Below are positions 28,071-28,901 of a DNA stretch of 28,901 nt, piece by piece. This DNA is from REEB95 sp035632055 (GTDB lineage: Bacteria; Pseudomonadota; Alphaproteobacteria; ATCC43930; CGMCC-115725). The stretch spans positions 1-28,901 of the forward strand of contig DASQHO010000099.1 in assembly GCA_035632055.1 (NCBI GenBank), read 5' to 3'. Position 1 is the stretch's first letter. Every line of letters starts with the position of its first letter. The notes beneath the pieces were generated by a model. It was not told the DNA's origin. It did not search any database and saw only the letters and a program-made list of their open reading frames with translations. The position numbers were made by a program, and so were the translations under genes.

Positions 28071-28901
28071 CTATCCGTCGCTCTTTTTCCGCATCAGGAA
28101 TTCGCGGCCGATCTTGACCAGCGGCACACCGTCATATTCGACGATGTCGGCGGTGGCGTAGGTTTCGTTCCAGGCATCCGGCAGGTACGAGCCGGTCCCC
28201 ACCACATCAATCGGCGCTTCGGCAATCGACATGGCGCGGCACTTGGCCGGCGTGAAGCCGGACGACACCACGATCTTGACCTTGGGAAAGCCTTCGGCGT
28301 CGAGCCGCGTGCGCAGGTGCCAGACCGCCGCCGCCGAAACGCCGGTGCCGATCAGGTAGCGCAGCTCGGCGTCGGTGCGATAGCCGCGGATGGCGTTCGG
28401 CACGGCGGCTTCGAGCACGGCATAGGAGCGCGCAACGTCAAGCTCCTCGATATAGCGGCCGCCATGCGTGTCCAGCCGCACCGCGAGCTTGCCTTCGGCG
28501 GCGAGATCCGGAAAGCGGCGTGCGACCGCGAGCGTGTCGGTCACTTCCTGGCCGAAATAATCAACCAGCGCGGTCAGCGGCTCGTCGGGGAACGTCTCGC
28601 GGAACATCTCGGCGGCACGCACGGTCGAGCCGGCATAGCCGACGAGCGCGTGCGGCATCGTGCCCTTGCCGAGCTTCTGGCCGAAATAATGCGCGGTCGC
28701 GTCGGTGGCGTTGCCGACGAAGCCGACGGCGCCGGTTTCGCGTTTGGCGGCTTCGGAGCCGACGGCGGCGGCATAGGCCATCATCTCGGCCATCTCGGCA
28801 CCGGCACAATGCCGCGCGTCCATCGCCAGAAACGCCGCCTTGGGCAAGTCGGAGCACATGGCATAGGCGTTGTAGGCGGCGACGCAGCAGGCGCCGAGCT
28901 T
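28071..28901 (-). CDS. pncB: Nicotinate phosphoribosyltransferase, 5'-truncated by the window
   Basis: The visible 276 residues are the C-terminal part of nicotinate phosphoribosyltransferase, which makes nicotinate mononucleotide from nicotinate and PRPP in NAD salvage. Recognised blocks are MDARHCAGAEMAEMMAYAAAVGS, GKGTMPHALVGYAGSTVRAAEMF, PLTALVDYFGQEVTDTLAVARRF, AVRLDTHGGRYIEELDVARSYAVLE, KIVVSSGFTPAKC and VDVVGTGSYLP. The frame is open to the window edge at 28901, where it reads KLGACCVAAYNAYAMC, so the N-terminus lies outside. Together with nadE at 20547-22265 it puts both ends of the NAD salvage pathway in this region. A small membrane protein gene follows 9 bases later. Confidence 0.9.
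   Translation of the reverse strand, partial: KLGACCVAAYNAYAMCSDLPKAAFLAMDARHCAGAEMAEMMAYAAAVGSEAAKRETGAVGFVGNATDATAHYFGQKLGKGTMPHALVGYAGSTVRAAEMFRETFPDEPLTALVDYFGQEVTDTLAVARRFPDLAAEGKLAVRLDTHGGRYIEELDVARSYAVLEAAVPNAIRGYRTDAELRYLIGTGVSAAAVWHLRTRLDAEGFPKVKIVVSSGFTPAKCRAMSIAEAPIDVVGTGSYLPDAWNETYATADIVEYDGVPLVKIGREFLMRKKSDG

Noticed and set aside
1..28901. CRISPR array, prophage, insertion sequence, rRNA, tRNA or defence/toxin-antitoxin system
   Set aside because: Read for direct-repeat arrays, transposase or integrase motifs and tRNA-like cloverleafs; none was seen.

Overview
The window is about 28.9 kb of GC-rich, densely packed chromosome from an alphaproteobacterium. The order Hyphomicrobiales (Bradyrhizobium/Xanthobacteraceae side) is most likely. 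Pointers are the S21 sequence, PAS_5-family proteins, an EgtB-EgtD pair, a YXWGXW-repeat protein, a glutaminyl-tRNA synthetase, a FixK/FNR-type box and short palindromic repeats of the type scattered through these genomes. There is no rRNA, tRNA, prophage, transposase or CRISPR. It looks like core and near-core chromosome rather than an island.

Layout: (1) 394-3108, plus strand: rpsU, two unrecognised small genes, then an overlapping pair of DJ-1/PfpI-superfamily genes (a GlxA-type AraC regulator and an isonitrile hydratase). (2) 3128-7933, minus strand: a PAS_5 protein, then a queuosine-precursor operon queD-queE-DUF952, then cimA-trmJ. The que operon has a strong promoter and a preQ1-I riboswitch whose Shine-Dalgarno drives a 16-codon leader ORF rather than queD itself. 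(3) 8165-9423, plus: YbjN-domain protein and CDP-diacylglycerol pyrophosphatase. (4) 9408-11734, minus: egtB-egtD for ergothioneine; egtB carries an in-frame palindromic repeat. (5) 11868-14268, minus: DUF427 protein, cysS, and a GDT1/UPF0016 Mn2+ transporter preceded by a clear yybP-ykoY manganese riboswitch. (6) 14565-18848: an unrecognised ferritin-like protein, a second PAS_5 protein (minus), a TPR protein, a DUF805 membrane protein, a small lipoprotein and an LpxR-like lipid A deacylase. (7) 18871-24635, minus: a long co-directional run read as VOC protein, MoaD/ThiS-like protein, BNR propeller, CWC protein, 62-aa protein, nadE, glnS. (8) 24739-28901: divergent marR, YXWGXW protein, peptidoglycan-binding protein, DUF2237 protein, a Tat-exported HiPIP behind an FNR/FixK box, a previously uncalled 48-aa membrane protein, and a 5'-truncated nicotinate phosphoribosyltransferase.

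Functional themes are tRNA-related functions (queD/queE, trmJ, cysS, glnS), NAD metabolism (nadE, pncB), redox and stress (ergothioneine, HiPIP, DJ-1 family), metal homeostasis (Mn riboswitch and transporter) and envelope lipids (cdh, lpxR-like). The most rewarding parts are regulatory: two riboswitches, two short upstream ORFs that capture the good ribosome-binding site of their downstream gene, a candidate leaderless marR with its palindrome inside the promoter spacer, and a possible orphan MoaD/ThiS-BNR propeller module. Annotation is from reading the sequence and remembered family features; no database search was run.
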